Shown: positions 1-9,162, numbered from the stretch's first letter. The stretch is 64,000 nt of DNA from Ahrensia sp. (GCA_002706335.1 PAKZ01000009.1:62001-126000), one strand, 5' to 3'. Numbers and translations: made by a program. The notes: generated by a model from the sequence alone, not told the origin.

Positions 1-1234
1 GAAAATCGCTATTTCGACCATTGCCGAACGCGCCCGGGCGCTCGGCGACGCCTATGGCCTGCCACTCGATCCCAATTCGGTCGTTGGCGACCTTTCCGTC
101 GGCGAGCGCCAGCGCATCGAAATCGTGCGCTGCCTGTTGCAGAAGCCGGAACTGATTATCCTCGACGAGCCGACGTCGGTGCTGACGCCGCAGGAGGCGG
201 AGAAGCTGTTCGAGACGCTCTTCCAGCTGAAAAGCGAGGGTAAGTCGATCCTCTACATCTCGCACCGTCTTGAAGAGGTTCAGCGAATTTGCGACCGAGC
301 GACCGTTCTGCGCCACGGCAAGGTTGTCGCCCATTGCAAGCCGTCGGAAGAGACGCCGTCCTCCTTGGCCAGCATGATGGTTGGGGCCGATGTCGACGCG
401 GTGGAGCGCGCGTCGAAAGAAGGTCCGGAGGGCGACGCGCTCCTGGAAATTCGTGATCTCAACCGCGCCGCCGCCAGCCCCTTCGCCGTCCCGTTGACCG
501 CCATTTCGCTGGCGGTCAAGGCAGGAGAGGTGATCGGCATTGCCGGCGTCGCCGGCAACGGCCAGGGCGAATTGTTCGAGGCAATCTCCGGCGAGGTCCT
601 GCAGAAGGCGGCCGGCGAGGTGCGCCTGCGGGGAAGCGATGTAGGGCGGCTGGGGATCACGCAGCGCCGCCGGTCCGGCGCAGCTTTCGTCCCTGAGGAG
701 CGGCTCGGTCACGGCGCCGCGCCGACGATGAAGCTCTCGGAAAACCTCCTCCTGTCGCGCTACCGGACTGACGCCAAGGCGTTTCTGGGATCGCTCGGGG
801 TAATCCGAAACGGCGCGATCACCAAAGCGACGAAGCGAATTGTCGAGGAGATGGATGTGCGCAAGAGCGCCGAAGATCCGGAAGCGGCGGCCTTGTCGGG
901 CGGCAACCTGCAGAAATTCATTATTGGCCGCGAACTGGACCGCAAGCCGGCGGTGCTGGTCGTCAACCAGCCGACATGGGGTGTCGACGCGGGTGCCGCG
1001 GCGAAAATCCGCCAGGCGTTAATCGAACTGGCGCGGTCGGGATCGGCTGTGCTTGTTATAAGCCAGGATCTCGACGAGCTCTTCGAGGTCTCCGACGCCA
1101 TCGCCGTCATGCATAACGGCAAACTTTCAGTGCCGCTGCCGATCGCCGAAGCGACTTATGAGAAGATCGGCCTGTTGATGGGCGGCGCGGAGCCAGGGCA
1201 TGCGAGCCACGGCGTGGAACTGGGGGCGTCATGA
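1..1234 (+). CDS. BMP-type ABC importer ATPase (5' partial)
   Basis: This is the ATP-binding subunit of an ABC importer of the YufO/RbsA tandem-ATPase type, cut by the left edge of the window; the frame is already open at base 2. The visible part starts just before the signature of the first ABC domain (LSVGERQR, visible residues 31-38) and its Walker B (LIILDEPTS, about 51-59). A complete second ABC domain follows. Its P-loop is degenerate (GVAGNGQGEL, no lysine), as is normal for the second half of this family. The stop overlaps the next gene by four bases (ATGA). Two permeases and a BMP-family binding protein follow, so nucleoside (purine) uptake is the likely role; the substrate is inferred from family. 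Confidence 0.93.
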   Translation, partial: KIAISTIAERARALGDAYGLPLDPNSVVGDLSVGERQRIEIVRCLLQKPELIILDEPTSVLTPQEAEKLFETLFQLKSEGKSILYISHRLEEVQRICDRATVLRHGKVVAHCKPSEETPSSLASMMVGADVDAVERASKEGPEGDALLEIRDLNRAAASPFAVPLTAISLAVKAGEVIGIAGVAGNGQGELFEAISGEVLQKAAGEVRLRGSDVGRLGITQRRRSGAAFVPEERLGHGAAPTMKLSENLLLSRYRTDAKAFLGSLGVIRNGAITKATKRIVEEMDVRKSAEDPEAAALSGGNLQKFIIGRELDRKPAVLVVNQPTWGVDAGAAAKIRQALIELARSGSAVLVISQDLDELFEVSDAIAVMHNGKLSVPLPIAEATYEKIGLLMGGAEPGHASHGVELGAS

Positions 1235-2325
1235 TCCGGGTCGAACTGATAAGGCGTCCGCAGCAATCGGCGCTATTTTCCGCGCTATCGCCCTTCATCG
1301 CCTTCGCGCTGACGCTGATCGCCGGTGCGATCCTGTTCTGGTTGATCGGCAAGCCGCCGCTGCCGGCGCTTTATTCCTACTTCATCGAACCGCTGACCGA
1401 GATTTGGTCGGTCCATGAACTGATCATCAAGGCGACGCCGCTGATCCTGATCGCGGTCGGCCTGTCGGTCTGCTACATTTCCAACAACTGGAACATCGGC
1501 GCGGAAGGCCAGTTCATTTTCGGCGGCATCGTCGGATCCCTGCTACCGATTCTTGTGCCGGGCTTCGGCGGCCCGCTGCTGCTGCCGCTGATGATGATCA
1601 TGGGAATGATCGGCGGTGCCGCCTACGCAGCAATCCCCGCTTTCCTGAAGACGCGGTTCAACACAAACGAGATCCTGACGAGCCTAATGCTCGTCTATGT
1701 CGCGCAACTGTTCCTCGATTGGCTGGCGCGCGGCGTGTTCCGCGACCCGAACGGCTCCGGCTTCCCCGGCTCCATTCGCTTTCCTGCCGTAGCTCGGCTG
1801 CCGGAGATCGCGCCGTCGCAGGGCGGTGCGCATCTGGGTATCGTCTTCGCTATTGTCGCAGCGCTTGTCGTCTGGTTCATGCTGCGTTCGACCTTGAAGG
1901 GTTTCGAGGTTAGGCTCATCGGCACCAGCCCGAGGGCAGGGCGGTTCGCCGGCTTCAGCGCTTCAAAGATGGCCTTCTTCGCCTTTTTAACCTCCGGCGC
2001 GCTGGCCGGTCTTGCCGGGATCACCGAGGTCTCCGGCGCGATTGGCCAACTGCGCGAGACTATCTCGCCCGGCTACGGCTTCACCGCAATCATCGTCGCT
2101 TTCCTGGGGAGGCTGAACCCGATCGGCATCGTCGCCGCCGGATTGGTTCTGGCGCTGACATATCTCGGCGGCGAGGCGGCACAGATTTCGCTCGGCGTTT
2201 CCGACAAGGTCGCCCGCGTCTTCCAGGGGATGCTGCTGTTCTTCGTGCTCGGCTGCGACACGCTCATTCACTACCGCATCCGGCTCGTCCGGCGCGCAAT
2301 CGCCTCGGCGCTGGAGAAATCGTGA
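1231..2325 (+). CDS. BMP-type ABC transporter permease (YufP-like)
   Basis: This is an integral membrane permease of 364 residues with about 8-10 hydrophobic segments, of the branched-chain amino acid/ribose permease superfamily (BPD_transp_2). It should form the translocation pore with the next gene product. The family signature region around NWNIGAEGQF is typical of the YufP/simple-sugar permease group that works with BMP lipoproteins. The start overlaps the ATPase stop (ATGA), and its own stop overlaps the next start, indicating translational coupling in one operon. Substrate specificity cannot be read from the permease itself. Confidence 0.92.
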   Translation: MIRVELIRRPQQSALFSALSPFIAFALTLIAGAILFWLIGKPPLPALYSYFIEPLTEIWSVHELIIKATPLILIAVGLSVCYISNNWNIGAEGQFIFGGIVGSLLPILVPGFGGPLLLPLMMIMGMIGGAAYAAIPAFLKTRFNTNEILTSLMLVYVAQLFLDWLARGVFRDPNGSGFPGSIRFPAVARLPEIAPSQGGAHLGIVFAIVAALVVWFMLRSTLKGFEVRLIGTSPRAGRFAGFSASKMAFFAFLTSGALAGLAGITEVSGAIGQLRETISPGYGFTAIIVAFLGRLNPIGIVAAGLVLALTYLGGEAAQISLGVSDKVARVFQGMLLFFVLGCDTLIHYRIRLVRRAIASALEKS

Positions 2326-3245
2326 TGGAGATCGCCCAGAACATCCTGCTGACCATCGCGACCGCCGCGACACCGCTGCTGATCGCGGCAATCGGCGAAC
2401 TGATCGTCGAACGCTCTGGCGTGCTCAATCTGGGCGTCGAGGGCATGATGGTGATCGGCGCGGTCTGTGGTTTCGCTGCGGCGATCCTAACGGGCAATGC
2501 CTGGATCGGCGTTGCCGCCGGCATCGCGGGCGGCGCATTGCTCTCGCTCCTGTTCGGCTTCCTGACGCTGAGCCTCGCCACCAATCAGGTAGCGACCGGC
2601 CTGTCGCTGACGCTACTCGGCATCGGACTGTCCGGCCTGATCGGCGAGGGGTTCGTCGGCAAGGCGGGCGTGCGCCTGCCGACCCTCGACATTCCGGTAC
2701 TAACGGACATTCCGCTCGTCGGACGGCTGATCTTCGGGCAGGACCCGATCTTCTACATGTCGATCGCGCTGACCGCGGGCGTCATGTGGTTTCTCTTTCG
2801 GACCAGAGCCGGGCTGACGTTGCGCTCGATTGGCGACAACCACAAATCTGCGCATGCGCTAGGCATACCGGTGATCCGCTACCGCTATCTGGCTGTGATG
2901 TTCGGCGGCGCATGCGCCGGCCTTGCCGGGGCGCATCTGTCTATCGTCTACACGCCGCAATGGGTTGAGAACATGACCGCCGGCCGCGGATGGATCGCGC
3001 TCGCTCTGGTGGTTTTCGGCTCTTGGCGCCCTTGGCGCGTGCTGGCGGGCGCCTATCTTTTCGGCGCGGTAACAATCGGTCAGTTACACGCGCAGGCGCT
3101 CGGCTTTGGCATTCCCTCGCAACTTCTGTCGTCGTTGCCCTATCTGGCGACGATCGTGGTTCTCGTACTCATCTCCCGCGATCGGCGTCTTACGACGATG
3201 AACACGCCCGCATCGCTGGGACAACCCTTCGTGCCGGATCGCTAG
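2322..3245 (+). CDS. BMP-type ABC transporter permease (YufQ-like)
   Basis: This is the second permease of the importer, 307 residues, strongly hydrophobic. It carries the motif NLGVEGMMVIGA near residue 40, which is characteristic of the YufQ half of nucleoside-type ABC importers. It forms a heterodimer with the upstream permease and is coupled to it by an ATGA overlap. A gap of 72 bases containing a good Shine-Dalgarno leads into the binding-protein gene. Confidence 0.92.
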   Translation: MMEIAQNILLTIATAATPLLIAAIGELIVERSGVLNLGVEGMMVIGAVCGFAAAILTGNAWIGVAAGIAGGALLSLLFGFLTLSLATNQVATGLSLTLLGIGLSGLIGEGFVGKAGVRLPTLDIPVLTDIPLVGRLIFGQDPIFYMSIALTAGVMWFLFRTRAGLTLRSIGDNHKSAHALGIPVIRYRYLAVMFGGACAGLAGAHLSIVYTPQWVENMTAGRGWIALALVVFGSWRPWRVLAGAYLFGAVTIGQLHAQALGFGIPSQLLSSLPYLATIVVLVLISRDRRLTTMNTPASLGQPFVPDR

Positions 3246-3317
3246 AAACAGACGGGACAGACGGCATGGAATCCAGCGGAGGAAAATCCTCCGCGTCAAT
3301 CAAATGGAGGTAAGTCT

Positions 3318-4388
3318 ATGAAAAAGCTCGTATTGGGTCTCGCGTCTGCGCTGGCGATCATGGTCGCCACGAGCGCGTCCGCCCAGGATAAATATAAGGC
3401 CTGCTTCATCTATCTCGGTCCCAAGACCGACGGTGGCTGGACGCAGGCGCATGATATCGGCCGTCAATATGTCGAGGAAAAGCTCGGCGACAAGGTGGAG
3501 ACGGCCTATCTGGAAAATGTTCCGGAAGGCCCAGATTCGCAGCGTGCAATAGAGCGTTTCGCACGCTCTGGTTGCGGCATCATCTTCACGACATCCTTCG
3601 GCTATATGGACCCGACACTTGCTGTCGCCGAAAAATTCCCGGATGTGAAGTTCGAGCATGCAACCGGCTTTAAGACCGCGCCGAACGTCACCACCTACAA
3701 TTCGCGCTTCTACCAAGGCCGCTACATCATCGGCAAAATCGCCGGCAAGATGTCGAAGACCGGCGTCGCCGGCTACATCGCTTCCTTCCCGATCCCGGAA
3801 GTGGTGATGGGCATCAACGGCTTCTTGCTCGGCGCGCGTTCGGTCAATCCGGACTTCAAGCTAAAGGTGGTCTGGGTCAACACTTGGCATGACGCCGGCA
3901 AGGAAGCCGACGCCGCCAAGGCGCTGATCGACCAGGGCGTCGACATCATCACGCAGCACACCGACTCGGCCGCGCCGATGCAGATCGCGGAGGAGCGCGG
4001 CATCCACGCATTCGGTCAAGCGTTCGACCAGATCGAGGCCGGCCCGAATGCGCAGCTGACCGCGATCATGGACACCTGGGGGCCTTATTACGTCAAGAAA
4101 ATCCAGGCGGCGATGGACGGCACCTGGAAGGGGGGCGAGCAGAGCTGGGACGGCCTTGCAGAAGGTATTCTAGCGATGGCGCCCTACACCAATATGCCGG
4201 ACGACGTTAAGGCGATGGCCGAGGACACCGAAGCCAAGATCGAGTCGGGTGAACTGCATCCCTTCACCGGACCAGTCAACAAGCAGGACGGTACCGTCTG
4301 GCTGAAGGAGGGTGAGGTGTCCGACGACGGGACGCTTCTCGGCATGGACTTCTATGTCGAAGGCGTCGACGACAAGCTGCCGCAGTAA
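3318..4388 (+). CDS. BMP family ABC substrate-binding protein
   Basis: This 356-residue periplasmic solute-binding protein is of the Bmp/PnrA family, which in characterised members binds purine nucleosides. The N-terminus is a Sec signal peptide with a signal peptidase I site after TSASAQ (about residue 23). There is no lipobox cysteine, so the protein is soluble in the periplasm. Family motifs are visible, such as TDGGWTQAHDIGR near residue 38 and FTTSFGYMD near residue 95. The start is supported by the TGGAGG ribosome-binding site at about 3304-3309. It is the last gene of the importer operon and is followed by a strong terminator. Confidence 0.94.
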   Translation: MKKLVLGLASALAIMVATSASAQDKYKACFIYLGPKTDGGWTQAHDIGRQYVEEKLGDKVETAYLENVPEGPDSQRAIERFARSGCGIIFTTSFGYMDPTLAVAEKFPDVKFEHATGFKTAPNVTTYNSRFYQGRYIIGKIAGKMSKTGVAGYIASFPIPEVVMGINGFLLGARSVNPDFKLKVVWVNTWHDAGKEADAAKALIDQGVDIITQHTDSAAPMQIAEERGIHAFGQAFDQIEAGPNAQLTAIMDTWGPYYVKKIQAAMDGTWKGGEQSWDGLAEGILAMAPYTNMPDDVKAMAEDTEAKIESGELHPFTGPVNKQDGTVWLKEGEVSDDGTLLGMDFYVEGVDDKLPQ

Positions 4389-4413
4389 GAGCCCGCGTTA
4401 TGTGACAACGGAG

Positions 4414-4438
4414 AGGCGCCTTTCGGGGCGCCTTTTTT
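4414..4438 (+). terminator. Rho-independent terminator of BMP importer operon
   Basis: A perfect stem of AGGCGCC (4414-4420) and GGCGCCT (4427-4433) with a six-base loop is followed by six T residues. It lies 26 bases after the binding-protein stop. Its T-run touches the stop codon of the convergent GT87 gene. Confidence 0.9.
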
Positions 4439-5658
4439 CATTCCGCGGCGATCAGCGCATTGCCTGCATGGTGCCGACTTTGGTCCACGGCGCTTTTCAG
4501 CGCTCGCAGGAACGGCAAGGCAAGAACGAATGGTGCAATCGGCAGACTCACCGCCATCAGACCGAGGATGAGGAACGGTGCGCAATATAGGAATGCGAGT
4601 ATCGATTTCTCATAGGGCTGGAACCCTGTTGTGGCTCCGCGGGCCCCGTTAAAGGCGAGGGCCGGAGCGAGAAGGAACAGGTCGTAGCTCAACACGAAGG
4701 GGGTCGCGAGCAGCGCCCCGGACAACAGCACGACGGCGCGGGTATCGTATGTGATAGCGTCCTTGCGGAACCAGGCCCAGGTGACTGCCGCAGCAACCAA
4801 GACCGACACGACGGACTGGAGGACCACCGCTGTAGAGTGCCCCGTGCCGACCAGGCGAAGCATCGCGTAGACGGAGAGCATCTTGTTACGGTCGACGACG
4901 CCGTCGCGCAATGTCGCCATCGCATCGCCGCCCTGTTGCAAGAAAAGCGCCCAGATTTCGGCCCCGAACAAGACTGCAGAAAAGGCAGCGGCCAGTACCG
5001 CCGTCGCGCCGGCAGATAGGATTGTTCGCCAGTTTCCACCCGCGATCAACGCCAGTGGGATCACTAGGCCAAGTTGGGGCTTGAAGGTCATCAGGCCAAA
5101 AAGAATACCAGCAAGGACGGGCCTCGTGCGCAGCAATACGAGGCCGCCGCCGAACAGCGCTGCTGACAGGAAAGCATTCTGGCCATGGGCTACGGTCAGG
5201 AAGGTCGCCGGAAAGGCGAGCGCCAGCACGAGGACTTCGATCCGCCGTCCGGCGATTTGTGTCAACGCCCAGAGCGCCGCAGCGAAGCTGACTGCCAGCC
5301 ACGTGGCGAGAGCCGGGTAGTAGGGCAACGCGCCAAAAGGCAGCATATAAGCGAGATAATGCGGCGGATAATAGAAGGCGTAAACATTGCCGTCGCCGAA
5401 GATAGCGTCTTGTGCAGCGGCGAAACGTGCCATGAGATAGGGTGTTTCCGGATGACCGGCCAACGCTTCGCGCGCCGCCACCCAGAAGCTGACGAAGTCG
5501 GCCCCGAAGGGCGAGCCATTTGGAAGGACGCCTCCATGGCTGAACAGAACATACGCGATAGAGACCACGGTAGTCGCCATGATCACCAGCGGATAGACGA
5601 GCATCCGGTCTTTTTCCAACCAGTCGCCCATCCGTATCGAGTTCAAGATCCGCGCCAT
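4438..5658 (-). CDS. GT87 (DUF2029) membrane glycosyltransferase
   Basis: This is a polytopic membrane protein of 406 residues with about 9-11 hydrophobic segments, of the GT87/DUF2029 family. These are GT-C fold, polyprenyl-phosphate-sugar dependent transferases such as mycobacterial mannosyltransferases. The early segment GADFVSFWVAAR and the later YYPPHY region (about residues 95-100) match the family pattern. It lies 61 bases downstream of ggpS on the same strand and is probably the last gene of the glucosylglycerol operon, although a hairpin covers its ribosome-binding site. Acceptor and donor are unknown. A role in a glycolipid or envelope polymer is family-level inference only. Confidence 0.8.
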   Translation of the reverse strand: MARILNSIRMGDWLEKDRMLVYPLVIMATTVVSIAYVLFSHGGVLPNGSPFGADFVSFWVAAREALAGHPETPYLMARFAAAQDAIFGDGNVYAFYYPPHYLAYMLPFGALPYYPALATWLAVSFAAALWALTQIAGRRIEVLVLALAFPATFLTVAHGQNAFLSAALFGGGLVLLRTRPVLAGILFGLMTFKPQLGLVIPLALIAGGNWRTILSAGATAVLAAAFSAVLFGAEIWALFLQQGGDAMATLRDGVVDRNKMLSVYAMLRLVGTGHSTAVVLQSVVSVLVAAAVTWAWFRKDAITYDTRAVVLLSGALLATPFVLSYDLFLLAPALAFNGARGATTGFQPYEKSILAFLYCAPFLILGLMAVSLPIAPFVLALPFLRALKSAVDQSRHHAGNALIAAE

Positions 5659-5662
5659 GTCC

Positions 5663-5679
5663 GCTCCGTTCGACGGAGC
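5663..5679 (-). promoter_or_regulatory. Hairpin covering the GT87 ribosome-binding site
   Basis: A six-base inverted repeat (GCTCCG at 5663-5668 and CGGAGC at 5674-5679) with a five-base loop sits four bases before the GT87 start codon. In the transcript the GGAG Shine-Dalgarno lies inside the stem, so translation of this last gene could be damped or made dependent on ribosomes coming from ggpS. Only the sequence is seen; the function is inferred. Confidence 0.4.
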
Positions 5680-5719
5680 GGCATTCTAAGCGGACGGCTT
5701 TTAGACGAGGTTAATCGTC

Positions 5720-7237
5720 TCAGGCCGCCGTCTGTACGTTACCCTTTCCAGTACCATGTTTGCCCGCGGCCTCGAACAGGCGATGCTGCTCTTTAGCCCA
5801 AGCCTGGATATCGTAGTGGCGCAGCGTGGCGCGCAAGGCCTGCATGCGGCCCTTCCGGTCTTCGGGTTCCATGTCGAGCGCCATGTCGATCGTCGTATCC
5901 ATCGACTTGTGCGAGAACGGATTGGTGATGACCGACGCCGACATCTCGACGGCTGCGCCGGCGAATTCCGACAGAACCAATACGCCATCCTCGTCGGTGC
6001 GTGCGGCGACATACTCCTTGGCGACGATGTTCATGCCGTCGGCGAGCGGAGTGATCCAGCAGATATCCGCCGCGCGATAATAGGCTACTAGTTCGCGGAA
6101 CGGGACCGCCGTGGAGATCAGTGAAATGGGCTGCCATTCGAGCGAGCCAAACCGACCATTGATGCGGCCGACGATCTGCTCGACTTCGCCCTGGATTTGT
6201 TCGTAGACGGCCATGTTCCGGTTGGCGCTTACGGAGACATGCATCAACCGCACCTTGCCGCGGAGGTCCTTGCGGCGTTCCAGCAAGCGCTCATAGGTCA
6301 GCAACTGTTCGATGCCGCCCTTTGTGTAGTCGGTCCGCGATACCGACAAGATCAGTTTCGTGTCGTCGCCGATCTCCTGCTTGATGGTTGCGGTCTTGTC
6401 CAATGTCTCGCTCGCGTCGGAACGTTCGCTGATGAAGTCGACGTCGACGCCCACCGGGCAGGCGGAAACAAGGATATCGCGATCCTCATAAGTGATAGAT
6501 GTCGGCACGGAGCGCTCGACCAGCGCGGTGCCGTCATTGATCAATTCGTCCGCCACCTTTTCGCGCTTCGTCACGTCGACATCGTAAAGCGAGCGCGCGA
6601 CCTGCACGAAATTCGCCGAATAGCGCGGGATGTGGAAGCCGACGACATCGCAGGCGAGCAGGCTGCCGACGATTTCCTTGCGCCAAGGCAGGACGTTGAA
6701 GATGTCCGGCGCCGGGAAGGGCGTGTGGTGGAAGAAGGATATGCGCACATCGGGGCGCAACTGGCGCAGATAGCCTGGGACGAGCCAGAGATTGTAGTCA
6801 TGGATCCAGACGACGGCGCCTTCCGCAGCCTCGGCGGCGGCAGCCTCGGCGAAGGCCCAATTGACTTCCCTGAAGGTCGGCCAATCGACCGGGTCGTAAT
6901 TGTACTTCTCCTTGAAGGAGTGGAGGATCGGCCAGAAGGCCTCCTTCGAGGTGACGTGGTAGAAGCTGGAAACCTGCTGCGCGGTCAGCGGCAGACGCGA
7001 AACCGTGTAGTCGCCATACTGGTCGCTGATCTCGATCGTCCGCTCGAAAGTCGGATTGCTCGGGTCCTCGGCCTCTTTCCAGGCGATCCACGCCCCCTTG
7101 TCGACATGACCGAAGAAGCTTTTCAGGGTCGGGACGATGCCGTTCGGGCTCTTGTTCTCGCGAAAGACGGTCTTCCCGTTCTCCACCACCTCCTCATAGG
7201 GCTGACGGTGATAAACGATAACCAGTTCGGAGGGCAT
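5720..7237 (-). CDS. ggpS: Glucosylglycerol-phosphate synthase
   Basis: This 505-residue GT20-family synthase joins ADP-glucose (in characterised GgpS) to sn-glycerol 3-phosphate, giving glucosylglycerol phosphate, the precursor of the compatible solute glucosylglycerol. It is closer to cyanobacterial GgpS than to trehalose-phosphate synthase OtsA: the N-terminus YHRQPYEEVVENGKTVFR, the segment SPNGIVPTLKSFF and TSKEAFWPILHSF (about residue 94) are the GgpS forms as I recall them. HDYNLWLVP and the late LADGMNIVAKEY match the GT20 donor-site region. The gene starts three bases after the phosphatase stop, with AAAGGA as ribosome-binding site. The adjacent gpsA supplies the glycerol-3-phosphate acceptor, which supports GgpS over OtsA. 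OtsA remains the alternative. Confidence 0.85.
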   Translation of the reverse strand: MPSELVIVYHRQPYEEVVENGKTVFRENKSPNGIVPTLKSFFGHVDKGAWIAWKEAEDPSNPTFERTIEISDQYGDYTVSRLPLTAQQVSSFYHVTSKEAFWPILHSFKEKYNYDPVDWPTFREVNWAFAEAAAAEAAEGAVVWIHDYNLWLVPGYLRQLRPDVRISFFHHTPFPAPDIFNVLPWRKEIVGSLLACDVVGFHIPRYSANFVQVARSLYDVDVTKREKVADELINDGTALVERSVPTSITYEDRDILVSACPVGVDVDFISERSDASETLDKTATIKQEIGDDTKLILSVSRTDYTKGGIEQLLTYERLLERRKDLRGKVRLMHVSVSANRNMAVYEQIQGEVEQIVGRINGRFGSLEWQPISLISTAVPFRELVAYYRAADICWITPLADGMNIVAKEYVAARTDEDGVLVLSEFAGAAVEMSASVITNPFSHKSMDTTIDMALDMEPEDRKGRMQALRATLRHYDIQAWAKEQHRLFEAAGKHGTGKGNVQTAA

Positions 7238-7240
7238 GTC

Positions 7241-8023
7241 TTATCCTTTCGGTGTCGGGTGCAGGTCTAGTGCGGCAACGGCTTGCAGGATGCCGGCGGC
7301 GCCGATTTCGGTTGCGGTGAAAACGTGGTCGAGATGCGAAACGCGATCGAGCAGGGCGGCTTCCGCGCCGCCGACGGCCACGGCCTGGATGCCGGATTCC
7401 AGCATTGACAGGTCGTTCAGCGTGTCGCCTGCCGCGAGCACGCGCGGCTCTTCGATGCCGAGATGGGCGACGAGCCGTTTCAGCGACGGCCCCTTGCTGA
7501 CGCCTTTTGGCAGGACATCGAAGAAACGGTTGTCGGAGACCAGATGGTCGAGGCCGAGCGCCGCGACCTTGTCTTCCGCGCCCGGACGATAATCATCGGC
7601 GGCGAGGTCATAACTGACGCGGTAACGGAAAGGGGTGCGCTGCAGGGTGAGACCGGGATGGCCGTGCAGCGCCTCGCGCACCGCGTCGCCCTTGTCGCCC
7701 CAACGCTGCGAGATATCCTCTTCCAGCGCTCCGATGGGGGCAATGGAGCCGCCGTCACGGACTTCCGCGATGGTGGTGCCGACATCGCCGATCACATAGT
7801 CCGGCCACGGCACGTTTGTCCCGTCGCAAATATCCGCGATGAATTCGGGATCGCGGCCGGTCACGAAGATCAGGCCGATGGTCGCGCGGTTTTCCTCGAT
7901 CCAGTCATAGAGGGCGGCGCGGTTCTCGTCGGTGCCGCCGAGAAATGTGCCGTCGAGATCGGTTGCAAGCACGAAATCGCGCTCGCGGAGCGGGGGATAG
8001 CCGATGGCGCTCATCTCGTTCAT
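7241..8023 (-). CDS. HAD-IIB phosphatase, likely glucosylglycerol-phosphate phosphatase
   Basis: This is a HAD-superfamily phosphatase of 260 residues, in the subfamily of sucrose-6-phosphate and mannosylglycerate-phosphate phosphatases. All four HAD motifs are visible: TDLDGTF (motif I, about residue 21), TGRDPEF (II), the lysine in PKGVSKGPSLK (III) and AAGDTLNDLSML (IV). The open frame continues upstream into gpsA, but the ATG at 8023 is the right start: it overlaps the gpsA stop as ATGA and is preceded by a GGGAGTG ribosome-binding site. Between gpsA and ggpS it most likely removes the phosphate from glucosylglycerol phosphate. It is not obviously homologous to the larger cyanobacterial StpA, so no symbol is given. 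Confidence 0.82.
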   Translation of the reverse strand: MNEMSAIGYPPLRERDFVLATDLDGTFLGGTDENRAALYDWIEENRATIGLIFVTGRDPEFIADICDGTNVPWPDYVIGDVGTTIAEVRDGGSIAPIGALEEDISQRWGDKGDAVREALHGHPGLTLQRTPFRYRVSYDLAADDYRPGAEDKVAALGLDHLVSDNRFFDVLPKGVSKGPSLKRLVAHLGIEEPRVLAAGDTLNDLSMLESGIQAVAVGGAEAALLDRVSHLDHVFTATEIGAAGILQAVAALDLHPTPKG

Positions 8024-9162
8024 GCGAACACTCCCGCAAAATCCTCGATGGCCGTGCGGCCGGATGGGTGGTCGATGACGATATCCAGCGCCTTGGGCTC
8101 GCCCATGATCGGCTGCGACCAGAGATGGGCGAAGGTGGCGCGCAGATCGGCACCGCCATGCAAGATTTGCCAGACCGCCTCGCAGATCGGCATGGCGACA
8201 TCCATTCGGCGGGCAAGGTCGGTCACCGAGACAGAGTTGACCTCGCCCTCGACGACGACCGGACGGCCCTCGAAACAGTTCTCGCGGGCCATGCCCTGGC
8301 CGAGCTGGATGCCCAGAGACATGTTGCGCGACGTGCGGCTGGAGCAGGTCAGCGTCAGATCGCCGGCACCCGAAAGCCCGGTGATTGTCTCGCGCCGTCC
8401 GCCGAGTGCTTCGGCGAGCGCCTTCATCTCGTCCATGCCGCGTGCGATCAGCGCCGCGCGCGTATTCTCCGCAAAGCCGGCGCCGGTCATCATGCCGCAA
8501 GCAATCGCGATGACGTTCTTGACCGCACCGCCGATCTCGACGCCGGTCAGGTCGTCGGAAATATAGGGACGGAAGGTCTCTGAGCTGAGCGACAGCGCAA
8601 AACGCGCCGCCGCACTCTCAGAGGGGCTCAACCGGTCCTCATGGGTGAAGTCGAAGGCGACCGTCACGGCAGTCGGATAGGCCTTCGCGGTCTCATGGGC
8701 AAAGGTCGGGCCGGAAATCGCGCCGACCGGATGGCCGGGCATTTCGGCACCGGCGACATTGGCAAGCAGGCGTCCGGTGCCTGCCTCGATGCCCTTGGCG
8801 CAGAGTGCGATCGCGGTCTTTTCCTCAAGATGCTCCGCGACTGCACGGCTTATGTCGCGCACCGTGTGCGACGGCGTCACGAGCATGACCGCCTCCGCTC
8901 CGACAAGCGCCTCGCCGAGATCGGTTGTCGCCTTCATACCGGCGGGAAGGTCGATATCCGGGAGATAGCGGTTGTTGCGGTTTTCCTCGTTGAGGGAGCG
9001 CACGACTTCCGGGTCGCGGCCCCATATCGTCACCTCGCGGCCTGCACGCCGGGCGACGGCGGCGAGCGCCGTTCCCCATGCGCCGGCGCCGATGACGGCG
9101 ATGCGGGAATATGGACGTGTCTTTGCGATGACAGATTGCCTGTCGACGAGGGGTGCGGTCAT
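8020..9162 (-). CDS. gpsA: NAD(P)H-dependent glycerol-3-phosphate dehydrogenase
   Basis: This 380-residue enzyme reduces dihydroxyacetone phosphate to sn-glycerol 3-phosphate. It has the nucleotide-binding loop IGAGAWGTALA (about residues 24-34), the catalytic lysine in the GGAVKNVIAIACG segment, and the conserved GLSGAGDLTLTC. It carries about 18 extra N-terminal residues and is somewhat longer than typical GpsA (about 330-340). GGAAG just before the ATG supports this start. It is the first gene of a tight operon with the HAD phosphatase (ATGA overlap) and ggpS. That suggests a copy dedicated to supplying glycerol 3-phosphate for osmolyte synthesis, perhaps besides a housekeeping copy elsewhere. 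Confidence 0.93.
   Translation of the reverse strand: MTAPLVDRQSVIAKTRPYSRIAVIGAGAWGTALAAVARRAGREVTIWGRDPEVVRSLNEENRNNRYLPDIDLPAGMKATTDLGEALVGAEAVMLVTPSHTVRDISRAVAEHLEEKTAIALCAKGIEAGTGRLLANVAGAEMPGHPVGAISGPTFAHETAKAYPTAVTVAFDFTHEDRLSPSESAAARFALSLSSETFRPYISDDLTGVEIGGAVKNVIAIACGMMTGAGFAENTRAALIARGMDEMKALAEALGGRRETITGLSGAGDLTLTCSSRTSRNMSLGIQLGQGMARENCFEGRPVVVEGEVNSVSVTDLARRMDVAMPICEAVWQILHGGADLRATFAHLWSQPIMGEPKALDIVIDHPSGRTAIEDFAGVFA

Noticed and set aside
5720-7237. Annotation as trehalose-phosphate synthase OtsA
   Set aside because: N-terminal landmarks and the gpsA neighbour favour glucosylglycerol-phosphate synthase; OtsA is kept only as the alternative.
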